Below are positions 24,370 to 32,883 of a stretch of DNA of 64,000 nucleotides, one piece after another (position 1 is the first letter of the stretch; every line of letters begins with the position of its first letter). Origin of the DNA: Actinomycetota bacterium (lineage in GTDB: Bacteria; Actinomycetota; Acidimicrobiia; Acidimicrobiales; Ilumatobacteraceae); the NCBI GenBank assembly GCA_009702045.1, contig WLIV01000005.1, positions 106,737-170,736 of the forward strand, read 5' to 3'. Under the pieces are notes generated by a model, which was given only the letters and a program-made list of their open reading frames with translations, had not been told where the DNA came from and made no database searches. The translations under genes were made by a program, and so were the position numbers.

Positions 24370-25169
24370 AGCTCCCCTTCACCAGTACGGCCGACACGCC
24401 GGACATGAAGACCCCCGATGACCGGATGACGCTGACACAGCACCTGGCGGAGTTGCGCACTCGCATTATCCGCTCACTGCTCGCCGTCGTGATCGGCATC
24501 ATCGTGCTGCTGGCGTTCTACGACCAGGTGCTGAATTTCATGCGTCAGCCGTACGTCGACCTGTGTAAGAACAACACCAAGATCACGTGCGGCAATCTGC
24601 AGTTCATCGGACCGCTCGAAGGGTTCACCACGCGGCTCACGATCTGCACCTACGGCGGGATCATCCTCGCCCTTCCCGTGATCCTCTGGCAGATCTGGCG
24701 CTTCATCGTGCCGGCGCTGCACCAGAAGGAGAAGAACTACGCCGTCCCGTTCATCGTCTCTTCGGTGCTGTTGTTCATGCTCGGTGCCGCTGTCGCGTAC
24801 TGGACGTTGTCACCGGCGCTCGACTTTCTGATCTCGTGGGCCGGCAGCGATGTGCAGGCGAACTTCCAGGTCAGCAAGTACGTCAGCCTGTTCGGGTTGA
24901 TGGTCGCGGCCTTTGGCATCACCTTCGAGTTCCCTGTCCTGCTGGTGTTCCTGCAACTCGTCGGCGTGCTGACACCGCAGACCTTGATCAAGCAGTGGCG
25001 CTACGCGATTGTGATCATCTTCGTCATCGCTGCGGTCATCACCCCGAGCGGCGACCCGTACTCGATGATGGCCCTCGCTGGCCCGATGACGATCTTCTAC
25101 GGGATCTCGATCATCATCGGAAAGATCGCCCAGAGGCGCAAACGCGCTCGCGAAGCGGCTGCGGCCTGA
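24366..25169 (+). CDS. tatC: twin-arginine translocase subunit TatC
   Basis: The receptor for twin-arginine signal peptides. The 267-residue protein has the LTQHLAELRTRIIRS opening with the conserved glutamate, the first periplasmic loop with YVDLCKNNTKITCG, six membrane helices, and the conserved FGITFEFPVLLVFL and AAVITPSGDPYSMM segments. The N-terminus has about 20 extra residues before the family start; MTLTQHL near residue 21 is an alternative start. It is followed twelve bases later by helY, the same order as in mycobacteria. Confidence 0.95.
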   Translation: MKLPFTSTADTPDMKTPDDRMTLTQHLAELRTRIIRSLLAVVIGIIVLLAFYDQVLNFMRQPYVDLCKNNTKITCGNLQFIGPLEGFTTRLTICTYGGIILALPVILWQIWRFIVPALHQKEKNYAVPFIVSSVLLFMLGAAVAYWTLSPALDFLISWAGSDVQANFQVSKYVSLFGLMVAAFGITFEFPVLLVFLQLVGVLTPQTLIKQWRYAIVIIFVIAAVITPSGDPYSMMALAGPMTIFYGISIIIGKIAQRRKRAREAAAA

Positions 25170-25181
25170 CACGATAGGGAC

Positions 25182-27854
25182 GTGCGCGACGACCGGGCCG
25201 AACTGATCGCCCACTACCCGTTCCCGCTCGACGACTTCCAGTTGCGTGCTCTCGACGCGCTGGACAACGGCGAGTCGGTGTTAGTCGCGGCACCGACCGG
25301 CAGCGGTAAGACCGTGGTGGCCGAGTACGCGATCGACGCGGCAATCGCCGACGGGATGCGCACGTTCTACACGGCCCCGATCAAGGCCCTGTCGAACCAG
25401 AAATACCACGATCTCGCCCAGCGTCTCGGACCGCACATGGTGGGTCTGCTCACGGGCGATAACAACATCAACGCCGACGCCCCTGTGGTGGTGATGACCA
25501 CTGAGGTGCTGCGCAACATGATCTACGCCCGCAGCCCTGCGTTGCACCGTCTGGCCACGGTGGTGCTCGACGAAGTGCACTTCCTACAAGACACCTACCG
25601 GGGTCCGGTGTGGGAGGAAGTGATCATCCACCTCGACACCTCGGTGAAGCTCGTGTGCCTCTCGGCGACGGTCAGCAATGCGTCTGAGCTGGCCGAGTGG
25701 ATCACCACCGTACGTGGCGCCACACGTGCGATTCTCGAAGACCGGCGCCCGGTGCGTCTTGACAACCTGTATCTCGTGGGCGACCGTACCCACGACCGAC
25801 TGCATCTGATGCCCGTGCTGGTGGGCGGTCGACCGAACAACGACGCCATCCGACTCGATGCCGAAGCCGCTCGTTCCGGACGCAACGACCGCGCCCGCCA
25901 GGGAAAGCCGCAGTCCAAGCGGCGCCTGTTCACACCGTCGCGTCTGGAAACGGTCGAACTGCTCAACCGCCAGGGGATGCTTCCGGCGATCTTCTTCATC
26001 TTCAGTCGCAACCAATGCGACGAGGCGGCGCGGGCCACCAGCGCCGCCGGACTCCGCCTCACGACCGCTGATGAGAGCGATCGCATCCGCCAGATCGCCG
26101 ACGCCCGCCTGGGGGCGATGGATCCGGCAGACCTGGCGATCCTCGGCTACGCGCAGTTCCTCGCCCAGATGGACGCCGGCATCGCCGCCCATCACGCGGG
26201 CATGGTGCCACCCTTCAAGGAGGTGGTCGAGGCGTGCTTCATCGAAGGGCTGATCAAAGTGGTGTTCGCCACCGAGACCCTCGCGGTGGGGATCAACATG
26301 CCTGCCAAGACCGTGGTGATCGAGAAGCTCAGCAAGTTCACTGGCGACCACCACACATTCCTGACGCCGGGCGAGTACACCCAACTCACTGGCCGTGCCG
26401 GTCGTCGTGGTCTTGACGACCTCGGCAACGCGGTCGTGCTGTGGAGCCCGTTCGTGCCCTTCGAGCAGATCGCAACGCTCGCGGCCAGCCGTACGTTCCA
26501 CCTCAACTCGGCGTTCCGGCCGACGTACAACATGGCCGCAAACCTGGTGCGTTCGTACACCAGTGAGCGCGCCCACCACCTGTTGAACTTGTCGTTCGCC
26601 CAGTACCAGGCAGACTTCGAAGTCGTGCGGATCGAGGCTCGCCTCGAACGTCGTCAGCGGCACCTCGACGAACTCCTGGCGAAGGCCGCCAGCCCATTCG
26701 GCGACATCGACGAGTACCGTCGAATTCAGGAGCGCGAGAAGGAGCCAGCGGCACACGGGGGAGCAGCGCGTCGCGACGACCCGGTTTCCGTTGCGTTGCT
26801 GAAGCTGCGTCCTGGTGATGTGTTGTACGTGGAGAAGGGCCGCTATCTGGGCCGGGTGGCAATCCTGGCCAGCGCGTTCCGCAAGGGTGGGGTGCGGTTG
26901 ACGACCCTTACGACTCGCCGCGATCTGCTGATGCTCGCCGCTGCCGACTTCGACGAAGCCCCGGTCGCGATCGGCCGCATCGAACTACCACCGGAGTTCG
27001 CACCGAACCGCAACGACTTCCAGCGTCAGGTGGCGATCCGCCTCGAGCGCGCTGAGTGCGCACCCCACGCTCGTCGGCGCAAGGTCGTGCCCGAGTACGA
27101 CGGGGTGCACCCCGTGGAGGACGATCCGGATCTGGCCGATCGACTGAAGTTCGCGATTCAGGCCCAACGTGTGGCGACCGAGATCGACGAACTCCGGGCG
27201 CGGGTCAGCGGCCGCAGTCAGTCCATCGCCCGCGACTTCGATCGGGTGCTCCACATCCTGGAGAAGTGGGGCTACGTGGACGGGTGGACGCTCACCGAGG
27301 CCGGGGGCACCCTCGCCGGACTGTTCCACGAAAGTGATCTGCTGGTGGCGGAGTGTCTTCGACGCGGCCTACTCGATGGCCTCGACGCCGCGTCGCTGGC
27401 GGGCCTGGCAAGTGTGTTCGTGTACGAGCACCGCAGCCCCGAGGATCCGCCGACGCCGTGGTATCCGTCGGAGATGGTGCGTCGACGGTGGCAGTCGATT
27501 GCCGAGATCAGCTACCACCTCCAAGATGCAGAGGAAGCGGCCGGGTTGTCCGTCCATCGCCCACCCGACCCGACCTTCGTAGCGCTGGCGTATGCGTGGG
27601 CGGCGGGGGAGGGCTTTGCCGAAGTAGTGGGGGAGGAAGACCTCTCCGGCGGCGACTTCGTGCGCACGACCAAACAGTTGATCGACCTGCTGCGTCAGTT
27701 TGCACTTGTTGCTCCCGAGCGGGCCACGCGCCGAACTGCGGGTGAGGCCGCCGATCGCTTGTTCCGTGGTGTCGTGGCCTCATCGAGCACGGTTGAACCG
27801 GACGCGGAACCGCTGGTGGCCGAGGTGACCGAACTTCCAGGGGTTCCATCATGA
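25182..27854 (+). CDS. helY: Ski2-like DEAD/DEAH-box RNA helicase HelY
   Basis: ATP-dependent helicase related to Ski2/Mtr4. The 890-residue chain has Walker A APTGSGKT (37-44), DEVH (130-133), SATVSNA, then FSRNQCDEAAR, the helicase C-domain with GLIKVVFATETLAVGINMPA and LTGRAGRRGLDDLG, and the C-terminal DSHCT-like region containing HESDLLVAECLRRGLLDGL. It starts at GTG. The tatC-helY order repeats the arrangement of Mycobacterium tuberculosis, where helY lies near pafA. It overlaps the next gene (ATGA). Confidence 0.93.
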   Translation: MRDDRAELIAHYPFPLDDFQLRALDALDNGESVLVAAPTGSGKTVVAEYAIDAAIADGMRTFYTAPIKALSNQKYHDLAQRLGPHMVGLLTGDNNINADAPVVVMTTEVLRNMIYARSPALHRLATVVLDEVHFLQDTYRGPVWEEVIIHLDTSVKLVCLSATVSNASELAEWITTVRGATRAILEDRRPVRLDNLYLVGDRTHDRLHLMPVLVGGRPNNDAIRLDAEAARSGRNDRARQGKPQSKRRLFTPSRLETVELLNRQGMLPAIFFIFSRNQCDEAARATSAAGLRLTTADESDRIRQIADARLGAMDPADLAILGYAQFLAQMDAGIAAHHAGMVPPFKEVVEACFIEGLIKVVFATETLAVGINMPAKTVVIEKLSKFTGDHHTFLTPGEYTQLTGRAGRRGLDDLGNAVVLWSPFVPFEQIATLAASRTFHLNSAFRPTYNMAANLVRSYTSERAHHLLNLSFAQYQADFEVVRIEARLERRQRHLDELLAKAASPFGDIDEYRRIQEREKEPAAHGGAARRDDPVSVALLKLRPGDVLYVEKGRYLGRVAILASAFRKGGVRLTTLTTRRDLLMLAAADFDEAPVAIGRIELPPEFAPNRNDFQRQVAIRLERAECAPHARRRKVVPEYDGVHPVEDDPDLADRLKFAIQAQRVATEIDELRARVSGRSQSIARDFDRVLHILEKWGYVDGWTLTEAGGTLAGLFHESDLLVAECLRRGLLDGLDAASLAGLASVFVYEHRSPEDPPTPWYPSEMVRRRWQSIAEISYHLQDAEEAAGLSVHRPPDPTFVALAYAWAAGEGFAEVVGEEDLSGGDFVRTTKQLIDLLRQFALVAPERATRRTAGEAADRLFRGVVASSSTVEPDAEPLVAEVTELPGVPS

Positions 27855-28462
27855 CGATTCGTCGCGGTCACAGCTGGGGAGAGGCGGTGACATCACCACA
27901 CGACTTGCTGGTGCTGTCGTCCGACAGCGCTGTCCGCGCCGTCGTGGTCAGCCACCGCGAACAGGGCAACGACATACCGCCCGTGGGTCTTGCCGGCGGC
28001 GACCTTGCGCGGACGATGGGTGGCGGCACACCCGGACGGTTTCCCGGTGAGGTCGTCCGTGCACCACTGGATGTGCTGCGACTGGACGCCGACGGCCAGC
28101 GCACATGGGCGGTCGCACACGTAGTTGCGCGCCGACACTGGTGGCGAGGTGAGCTGCTCCTGGCGATGAACGCGCAGTTCCTCGGTGAGTTCGACGTGGC
28201 GCCGCGATCGCACCCCAACGACGCCAAGGTCGATGTGGTGCACGTGGACTGGCAGATGGGCGTGCGCACGCGGTTGGCGGCGCTCCGCCGAGCACGCACG
28301 GGGACGCACCTGCCGCACCCGCAAATCGGCGTTCGTCAGACCCCCGGGACCACCGTGCGCTTTCGGCGTCCGCTCACAGTGTGGGTCGACGGTGAACGCT
28401 GGATGGACGCGACGGAGCTGACCATCACCGTCGAGCCCGACGCGCTGATCGGGCACGCCTGA
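27851..28462 (+). CDS. diacylglycerol-kinase accessory-domain-like protein (no kinase domain)
   Basis: A 203-residue protein of uncertain role. The C-terminal half resembles the second beta-sandwich domain of DagK/YegS lipid kinases: GEFDVAPRSHPNDAKVDVV, then RRARTGTHLPHPQIGVR and TVWVDGERW with EPDAL near the end. The N-terminal catalytic domain with its GGDGT motif is absent and no partner is beside it. It overlaps helY by four bases. It may bind lipid or act as a subunit; that is an inference. Confidence 0.66.
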   Translation: MTIRRGHSWGEAVTSPHDLLVLSSDSAVRAVVVSHREQGNDIPPVGLAGGDLARTMGGGTPGRFPGEVVRAPLDVLRLDADGQRTWAVAHVVARRHWWRGELLLAMNAQFLGEFDVAPRSHPNDAKVDVVHVDWQMGVRTRLAALRRARTGTHLPHPQIGVRQTPGTTVRFRRPLTVWVDGERWMDATELTITVEPDALIGHA

Positions 28463-28470
28463 CGCGCTGT

Positions 28471-28476
28471 TAGCGT
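28471..28476 (+). promoter_or_regulatory. leaderless -10 box of the M20 amidohydrolase gene
   Basis: TAGCGT seven bases before the ATG at 28484. Confidence 0.5.
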
Positions 28477-28483
28477 CCTGCGG

Positions 28484-29680
28484 ATGGACACCGCAGCGCT
28501 CAAGCAGGCCGTGTGCGACCGCGTCGACGAACTGGCCGACCGCCTGCTCGACGCCAGCCACCAGATTCACGCTCATCCCGAGTTGAACTACCAGGAGCAT
28601 TTCGCTCACGAACTGCTGACCAACTTCCTCGAGCGTGAAGGTGTCGCCCCAGTGCGTCACGCCTACGACCTGGAGACTGCGTTCGATTCCACCGTCGGGT
28701 CGTCCGGGCCAGCCATCGCGGTGCTCTGTGAGTACGACGCCCTGCCCGGCGTGGGGCACGCCTGCGGCCACAACATCATTGCCACCGCCGGGCTCGGCGC
28801 CGGGCTGGCTGCGGCCTTCGTCGCTGAACAGGCGGGCGGCCGGGTGCGCATCATGGGCACACCCGCCGAGGAGGGCGGCGGCGGCAAGGTGCGTATGGCC
28901 CGCAAAGGCGCCTTCGACGGGCTCGACGCGGCGATGATGGTGCACCCGGCCGACGCTGATCTGCTGAACATGGACTGCCTCGCCATCCAGGAACTGCTGG
29001 TCGAGTATCACGGATTGGCCGCACACGCTGCGGCTGCTCCATGGGAGGGGCGCAACGCCCTCGACGCAGCGGTGCTCGGTTACATGAATGTGGGTGCCAT
29101 GCGGCAGCACATCCGCCCCGACGAACGGGTGCACGGCATCATCACCAAGGGCGGTGAGAAGCCCAACATCGTGCCGTCCGCAGCGGCCTCCGACTGGTAC
29201 GTCCGTGCTGGCACCATTGCATCGCTGCAGCCGTTGAAACACCGAGTCCTCACCGCGCTCGACAGTGCCGCTGTCGCCTGCGGTTGCACGATGAGTCACG
29301 AATGGGTCGACAACGTCTACGCCGAGATGGTCGACAACGGTCCGATGGTGCAGGCCTATGTGGCCAACGCCGCAGCCGTTGGCCGCACGGTGCTCGATCC
29401 CGCTGCCACTGGGCGCCGGGTGATGGGCAGCACGGATATGGGCAATGTCAGCTATCTGGTGCCCTCCATCCACCCGATGATCAAAGTCGCCCCCGATGGT
29501 GTGCCGATCCACAGCCTCGAGTTCGCTCGCTGGGCCGTCGACGAGGCAGGCGACCGGGCCGTGATCGACGGGGCCAAGGCAATGGCGATGACCGTCGTCG
29601 ACCTGTGGGCCTCGGATACCTTGCGGACCCAGGTGCGAGCCGACTTCGAGCGGCGGCCCAGCGGGGTCACCGTCCTCTGA
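28484..29680 (+). CDS. M20-family amidohydrolase (AbgB/PM20D2-like)
   Basis: Metal-dependent hydrolase that cleaves amide bonds of small N-acyl or dipeptide-like substrates. The 398-residue protein has the LLDASHQIHAHPELNYQE opening, CEYDALPGVGHACGHNIIA (metal-binding region), GTPAEEGGGGKVRMA, a dimerisation domain with HAAAAPWEGRNALDA, and the late HPMIKVAPDG. These are the signatures of the aminobenzoyl-glutamate hydrolase/PM20D2 branch. The true substrate is unknown. Confidence 0.88.
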   Translation: MDTAALKQAVCDRVDELADRLLDASHQIHAHPELNYQEHFAHELLTNFLEREGVAPVRHAYDLETAFDSTVGSSGPAIAVLCEYDALPGVGHACGHNIIATAGLGAGLAAAFVAEQAGGRVRIMGTPAEEGGGGKVRMARKGAFDGLDAAMMVHPADADLLNMDCLAIQELLVEYHGLAAHAAAAPWEGRNALDAAVLGYMNVGAMRQHIRPDERVHGIITKGGEKPNIVPSAAASDWYVRAGTIASLQPLKHRVLTALDSAAVACGCTMSHEWVDNVYAEMVDNGPMVQAYVANAAAVGRTVLDPAATGRRVMGSTDMGNVSYLVPSIHPMIKVAPDGVPIHSLEFARWAVDEAGDRAVIDGAKAMAMTVVDLWASDTLRTQVRADFERRPSGVTVL

Positions 29681-29718
29681 ACGCTTCGGGCATCCCAGGG
29701 AAACGGCCCCGACCCTCC

Positions 29719-29724
29719 TAGGAT
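29719..29724 (+). promoter_or_regulatory. leaderless -10 box of the ThyX-like gene
   Basis: TAGGAT six bases before the GTG at 29731. Confidence 0.55.
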
Positions 29725-29730
29725 CGAAAT

Positions 29731-31332
29731 GTGACGGTTTACGTCCCCGAGGACTTCACCCCCGCCGAAGAAGATATTCTCCGCCGGTATTTCACCAATC
29801 TCGACGGCCCTGTTTTCGCGCTCGTCAACCTGCCCGAGGTCGTCAAGGGTGCGTTGTTCGCTCGCTACAGCCGCAGTCCCAAAAGCCTGCGCCGGCTGTT
29901 CCTCGACGAGTTCGTCGGCGATCTTGACGTCTCCGGAGACGCATCCGTCGATGCCAGGGTCGGGCTGGAGCGCGCCGAAGAACTGTACGAGAAGGTGTTC
30001 TTCGAGTACGGCGACGACTCGGTAGCCCAACTGGGTGGTGTGCACCTGGCGTGCGAACAGTCGTCGAACATCCTCACCAAGATTCTTGAGTGGGGTCGCT
30101 TGATGAGCTACCTCGAGCAGAGCACCCGCTACATCAGCTACGACGCGCGCCTCGGCGGCCGCTATCGGTTCTACCGAGATCCGGCGATCCTCTCCAGTCG
30201 GTTCGGCACCCGCTACGTGGGCGATATGGACCGCGTGTTCGACAGCTACAGCCTGCTGCTCTCACGGGTTACCGACCACGTGCGCGCCACCGTGCCGCGC
30301 CAGGACGGCGACAGCGACTTCGTCTACCGCACCGCCACCCGGGCCAAGGCGCTCGATGCCGTTCGCGGTGTGCTGCCGGCTGCGGCGCTGTCCAACGTCG
30401 GCATCTACGGCAGTGGTCAGTCGTTCGAGAACCTGCTCATTCGCATGCGTGCGCATCCGTTGCCCGAAGCGCGGCACTACGCCGACCTGATGCTCACGGA
30501 ACTGCGCAAGGTCATCCCCAGCTTCCTGCGGCGAGTCGATCTCGCCGACCGCGGCGGCCGCTGGACGCAGTACCAGGTCAGCAACCGTGAGCACACGGCA
30601 GCGCTCGTCGACTCACTGTTCGGAACCACGCCCGTCGAGCAGGCGCCGTCTGTGCAGCTCGTCGACTTCGACCCCGATGCAGAAGACAAACTGCTCGCCG
30701 CCATTTGCTATCCGCTCACCCATCTGCCGGAACAGCAGCTCATCGAGCGAGTGCGTACGTTGGGCCCGACGGAGCGTCTGGCGCTCCTGCAGGCCTATAT
30801 CGGCGAACGCGAGAACCGCAGATACAAGCCGGGACGCGCGTTCGAGCGGGTCGACTATCGCTTCGACGTGCTCAGCGACTACGGCGCGTTCCGCGATCTG
30901 CAGCGTCACCGCATGCTCACGATCGAGTGGCAGTCGCTGACGCCCAACCACGGGTACGTGCGCCCCGAACTGGTCGAGGACGCTGGCATGGCTGAGGTGT
31001 TCGACGATGCGATGGCCCGCTCGGCGGCGTTGTACGACGCGCTGAAGGACGAGTTCCCGCAGCAGGCGCAGTACGCCGTCAGCATGGCGTACCGCATGCG
31101 CTACACGATGCAGTTCAACGCCCGGGAGGCGATCCACATGCTGGAGCTGCGGTCATCACCTCAAGGGCATCCGTCGTACCGTCGTATTGCGCTCGAGATG
31201 CACCGCCTCATCGATGAGCAGGCCGGGCACCGCACGGTTGCCGCAGCCATGACGCACCTCACGCGCGAGGCCCCGGAGCTGGAGCGGCTCGACTCGGAAC
31301 GGCGCGCCGAAGCCCGTCGCGGACAGTCCTAA
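29731..31332 (+). CDS. ThyX-like protein with two thymidylate-synthase-complementing domains
   Basis: Flavin-dependent thymidylate synthase (ThyX) normally has about 250 residues and the motif RHRxxSxNExSxRY. This 533-residue protein looks like two such domains. The first (about 20-260) keeps only the second half of the motif, SYLEQSTRYISYD, preceded by EWGR rather than RHR. The second (about 290-520) keeps RHRMLTIEWQSL and later ARE...ELRSSPQGHPSYRR. The product may form one active site from two halves, or may have lost thymidylate synthase activity. Databases commonly label such proteins as thymidylate synthase; I treat that as unproven. Confidence 0.75.
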   Translation: MTVYVPEDFTPAEEDILRRYFTNLDGPVFALVNLPEVVKGALFARYSRSPKSLRRLFLDEFVGDLDVSGDASVDARVGLERAEELYEKVFFEYGDDSVAQLGGVHLACEQSSNILTKILEWGRLMSYLEQSTRYISYDARLGGRYRFYRDPAILSSRFGTRYVGDMDRVFDSYSLLLSRVTDHVRATVPRQDGDSDFVYRTATRAKALDAVRGVLPAAALSNVGIYGSGQSFENLLIRMRAHPLPEARHYADLMLTELRKVIPSFLRRVDLADRGGRWTQYQVSNREHTAALVDSLFGTTPVEQAPSVQLVDFDPDAEDKLLAAICYPLTHLPEQQLIERVRTLGPTERLALLQAYIGERENRRYKPGRAFERVDYRFDVLSDYGAFRDLQRHRMLTIEWQSLTPNHGYVRPELVEDAGMAEVFDDAMARSAALYDALKDEFPQQAQYAVSMAYRMRYTMQFNAREAIHMLELRSSPQGHPSYRRIALEMHRLIDEQAGHRTVAAAMTHLTREAPELERLDSERRAEARRGQS

Positions 31333-31389
31333 AACCGCTGGGTGACCGGTGTCACGCGCATGGTGGCTAACCTGCTGTCCCGCTCGCCG

Positions 31390-31395
31390 TAGTAT
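31390..31395 (+). promoter_or_regulatory. possible -10 box of the acidic-protein gene
   Basis: TAGTAT 35 bases before the ATG at 31431. A second candidate, TAACCT, is at 31368-31373; the sequence does not decide between them. Confidence 0.3.
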
Positions 31396-31430
31396 CCCGG
31401 GCCTCGCACGGGTGAATACAAGGACTGAAC

Positions 31431-31928
31431 ATGGCTGACGACGACGATGATGTGATGCCCGCCTCGGAAGAGTTCGAGGAGGTCGAAGAAACTGACGACG
31501 AACTCGAGCCCGGCGACATCGACCCTGCCGATCTCGACGAGGATGAACTCGACGAAGGCTTGGCTGAAGAGGACGACGAGTTCTCGGCACTCGACGACGA
31601 TTTCGTCGCCGCCGAGGAGGACGACGAAGAAGACACCAGTGGCCCCGTCCGCCGGGCTGTCCCTGCCGGCGAGGACGAGGACGACGACGACGACATGGTC
31701 GCACCCGACGATGTCGAAGCCGACCTCGACTCGATCCTCAAGGAGCGCATGGTCGCCGCTGAGGACGATGACGACGAGGAGGACGAGCCCGAGGAGCGCG
31801 GCGAGGCCGCCGACCGCTTGCAGCCCAAGCGCGCCGACGAGCGGCTGTGCCCGAGTTGCTTCCTACTCGTGCGCCAAGGTGCCCCCGGGTGCCCCGTCGG
31901 CGACGATGAGTGCCCGCTGTTCTCCTGA
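31431..31928 (+). CDS. acidic protein with C-terminal zinc knuckle (DUF4193-like)
   Basis: A 165-residue protein of which the first 130 residues are mostly aspartate and glutamate and should be disordered. The last 30 residues hold a putative zinc site: CPSC, then QGAPGC and DECPLF. This resembles actinobacterial DUF4193 proteins, which also combine an acidic stretch with a terminal Cys motif. Function unknown; DNA mimicry or ribosome association are possible for such charge. It is followed seven bases later by the 155-aa gene. Confidence 0.68.
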   Translation: MADDDDDVMPASEEFEEVEETDDELEPGDIDPADLDEDELDEGLAEEDDEFSALDDDFVAAEEDDEEDTSGPVRRAVPAGEDEDDDDDMVAPDDVEADLDSILKERMVAAEDDDDEEDEPEERGEAADRLQPKRADERLCPSCFLLVRQGAPGCPVGDDECPLFS

Positions 31929-31935
31929 GCCCCAC

Positions 31936-32403
31936 ATGACCGATCAGCGCCCGATCGTCGAGAAGGTGCTGAACCTGGTTGTCGCTGTCCCTGCAGGGCT
32001 GATCAGCCGTGCAGCGACCGATCTCCCCACGGCAGTCGCCGGGGTTCGGTCGCGCCTCGAGAACAAGGTGAAGGTGGCGCACTGGATTGGGGAGATGGCG
32101 GTCACTACCGGCCGCCAGGAACTCGAACGGCGGTTCAGACCAACGCCGCCTCAGCCGGCCACCACGAACGTAGCCGGACAGGGCCACGGTGTGTCGGGCC
32201 CTTCAGCCACGGCCGCCACGCTCCCGAGCGCATCGGTGTCTCGCCCGCCGTTCGAGGGCTACGACGAACTCGCTGCAGCGCAGATCGTCCAGCTCCTGCC
32301 ACGACTCCCGCACGCGGATCTGCGGCTGATCCACGACTATGAAGCCGCCGGGCGCTCCCGACGCACGATTCTGCATCGGATCCAACAGTTGGTAGGGGAG
32401 TGA
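31936..32403 (+). CDS. conserved hypothetical protein with C-terminal YDxL...RRTIL helical motif
   Basis: A 155-residue protein. An amphipathic N-terminal region (VEKVLNLVVAVPAGLISRAA) is followed by a proline-, threonine- and serine-rich linker (about 65-105) and a compact helical C-terminus (GYDELAAAQIVQLLPRL then YEAAGRSRRTILHRIQQL). This last element recurs in many small actinobacterial proteins and may mediate protein interaction. No enzyme motif is seen. The stop is shared with the next gene's start (TGATG). Confidence 0.7.
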   Translation: MTDQRPIVEKVLNLVVAVPAGLISRAATDLPTAVAGVRSRLENKVKVAHWIGEMAVTTGRQELERRFRPTPPQPATTNVAGQGHGVSGPSATAATLPSASVSRPPFEGYDELAAAQIVQLLPRLPHADLRLIHDYEAAGRSRRTILHRIQQLVGE

Positions 32404-32846
32404 TGCACGAGGCAGTGCGTCGGCTCACCGCTGCTGATGAGATGGCGGTGGCCGAACTCGAAGCCCAGGCTCGGGATGCCCTGGCCACGCAACGCGGCGG
32501 TGCCGTCCATCTCCGCGAGCAACCCGCCGTCGTTGACTGGGCCGGGATGCTGCAACGCCCGGAGAGGGCCGTGTGGGTGGCCACGATCGACGAACTGGTG
32601 GTCGGCTACCTGGAACTGGCATTGCGCCCAGATCGCACCGCAGAAGTGCTTCAGGCGTTTGTGCTTCCCGAAGCACGTGAGCTGGGCCTCGGCGACGGCA
32701 TGTTGCGCGCCGCCGCCGACGCGGCGCGAGCAGCCGGATGCACCGCGCTCGAGGGAACAGCGCTACCGGGTGACCGCGAGACCAAGAACATGTACGAGCG
32801 CGCCGGTATCACGGCACGCCGCATCACGCTCTGGAAGGCGCTCTGA
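32403..32846 (+). CDS. GNAT-family N-acetyltransferase
   Basis: A 147-residue acetyl-CoA-dependent transferase. The central strands WVATIDELVVGYLELAL and VLQAFVLPEARELGLGDGML carry the acetyl-CoA-binding pattern, in which the usual RGxGxG is replaced by ELGLGDG. The C-terminal NMYERAGITARRITLW fits the family. ATG at 32403 overlaps the preceding stop; a GTG at 32400 is in frame. The substrate is unknown. Confidence 0.85.
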   Translation: MHEAVRRLTAADEMAVAELEAQARDALATQRGGAVHLREQPAVVDWAGMLQRPERAVWVATIDELVVGYLELALRPDRTAEVLQAFVLPEARELGLGDGMLRAAADAARAAGCTALEGTALPGDRETKNMYERAGITARRITLWKAL

Positions 32847-32865
32847 CGGCGGCTGGGCCGCCGTC
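32845..32865 (+). terminator. hairpin terminator between the GNAT gene and the RG-rich gene
   Basis: GACGGCGGC, loop TGG, GCCGCCGTC: a perfect 9-base-pair stem that begins inside the GNAT stop codon, between converging genes. Confidence 0.7.
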
Positions 32866-32883
32866 TGCCATGGATGGGTCGGC

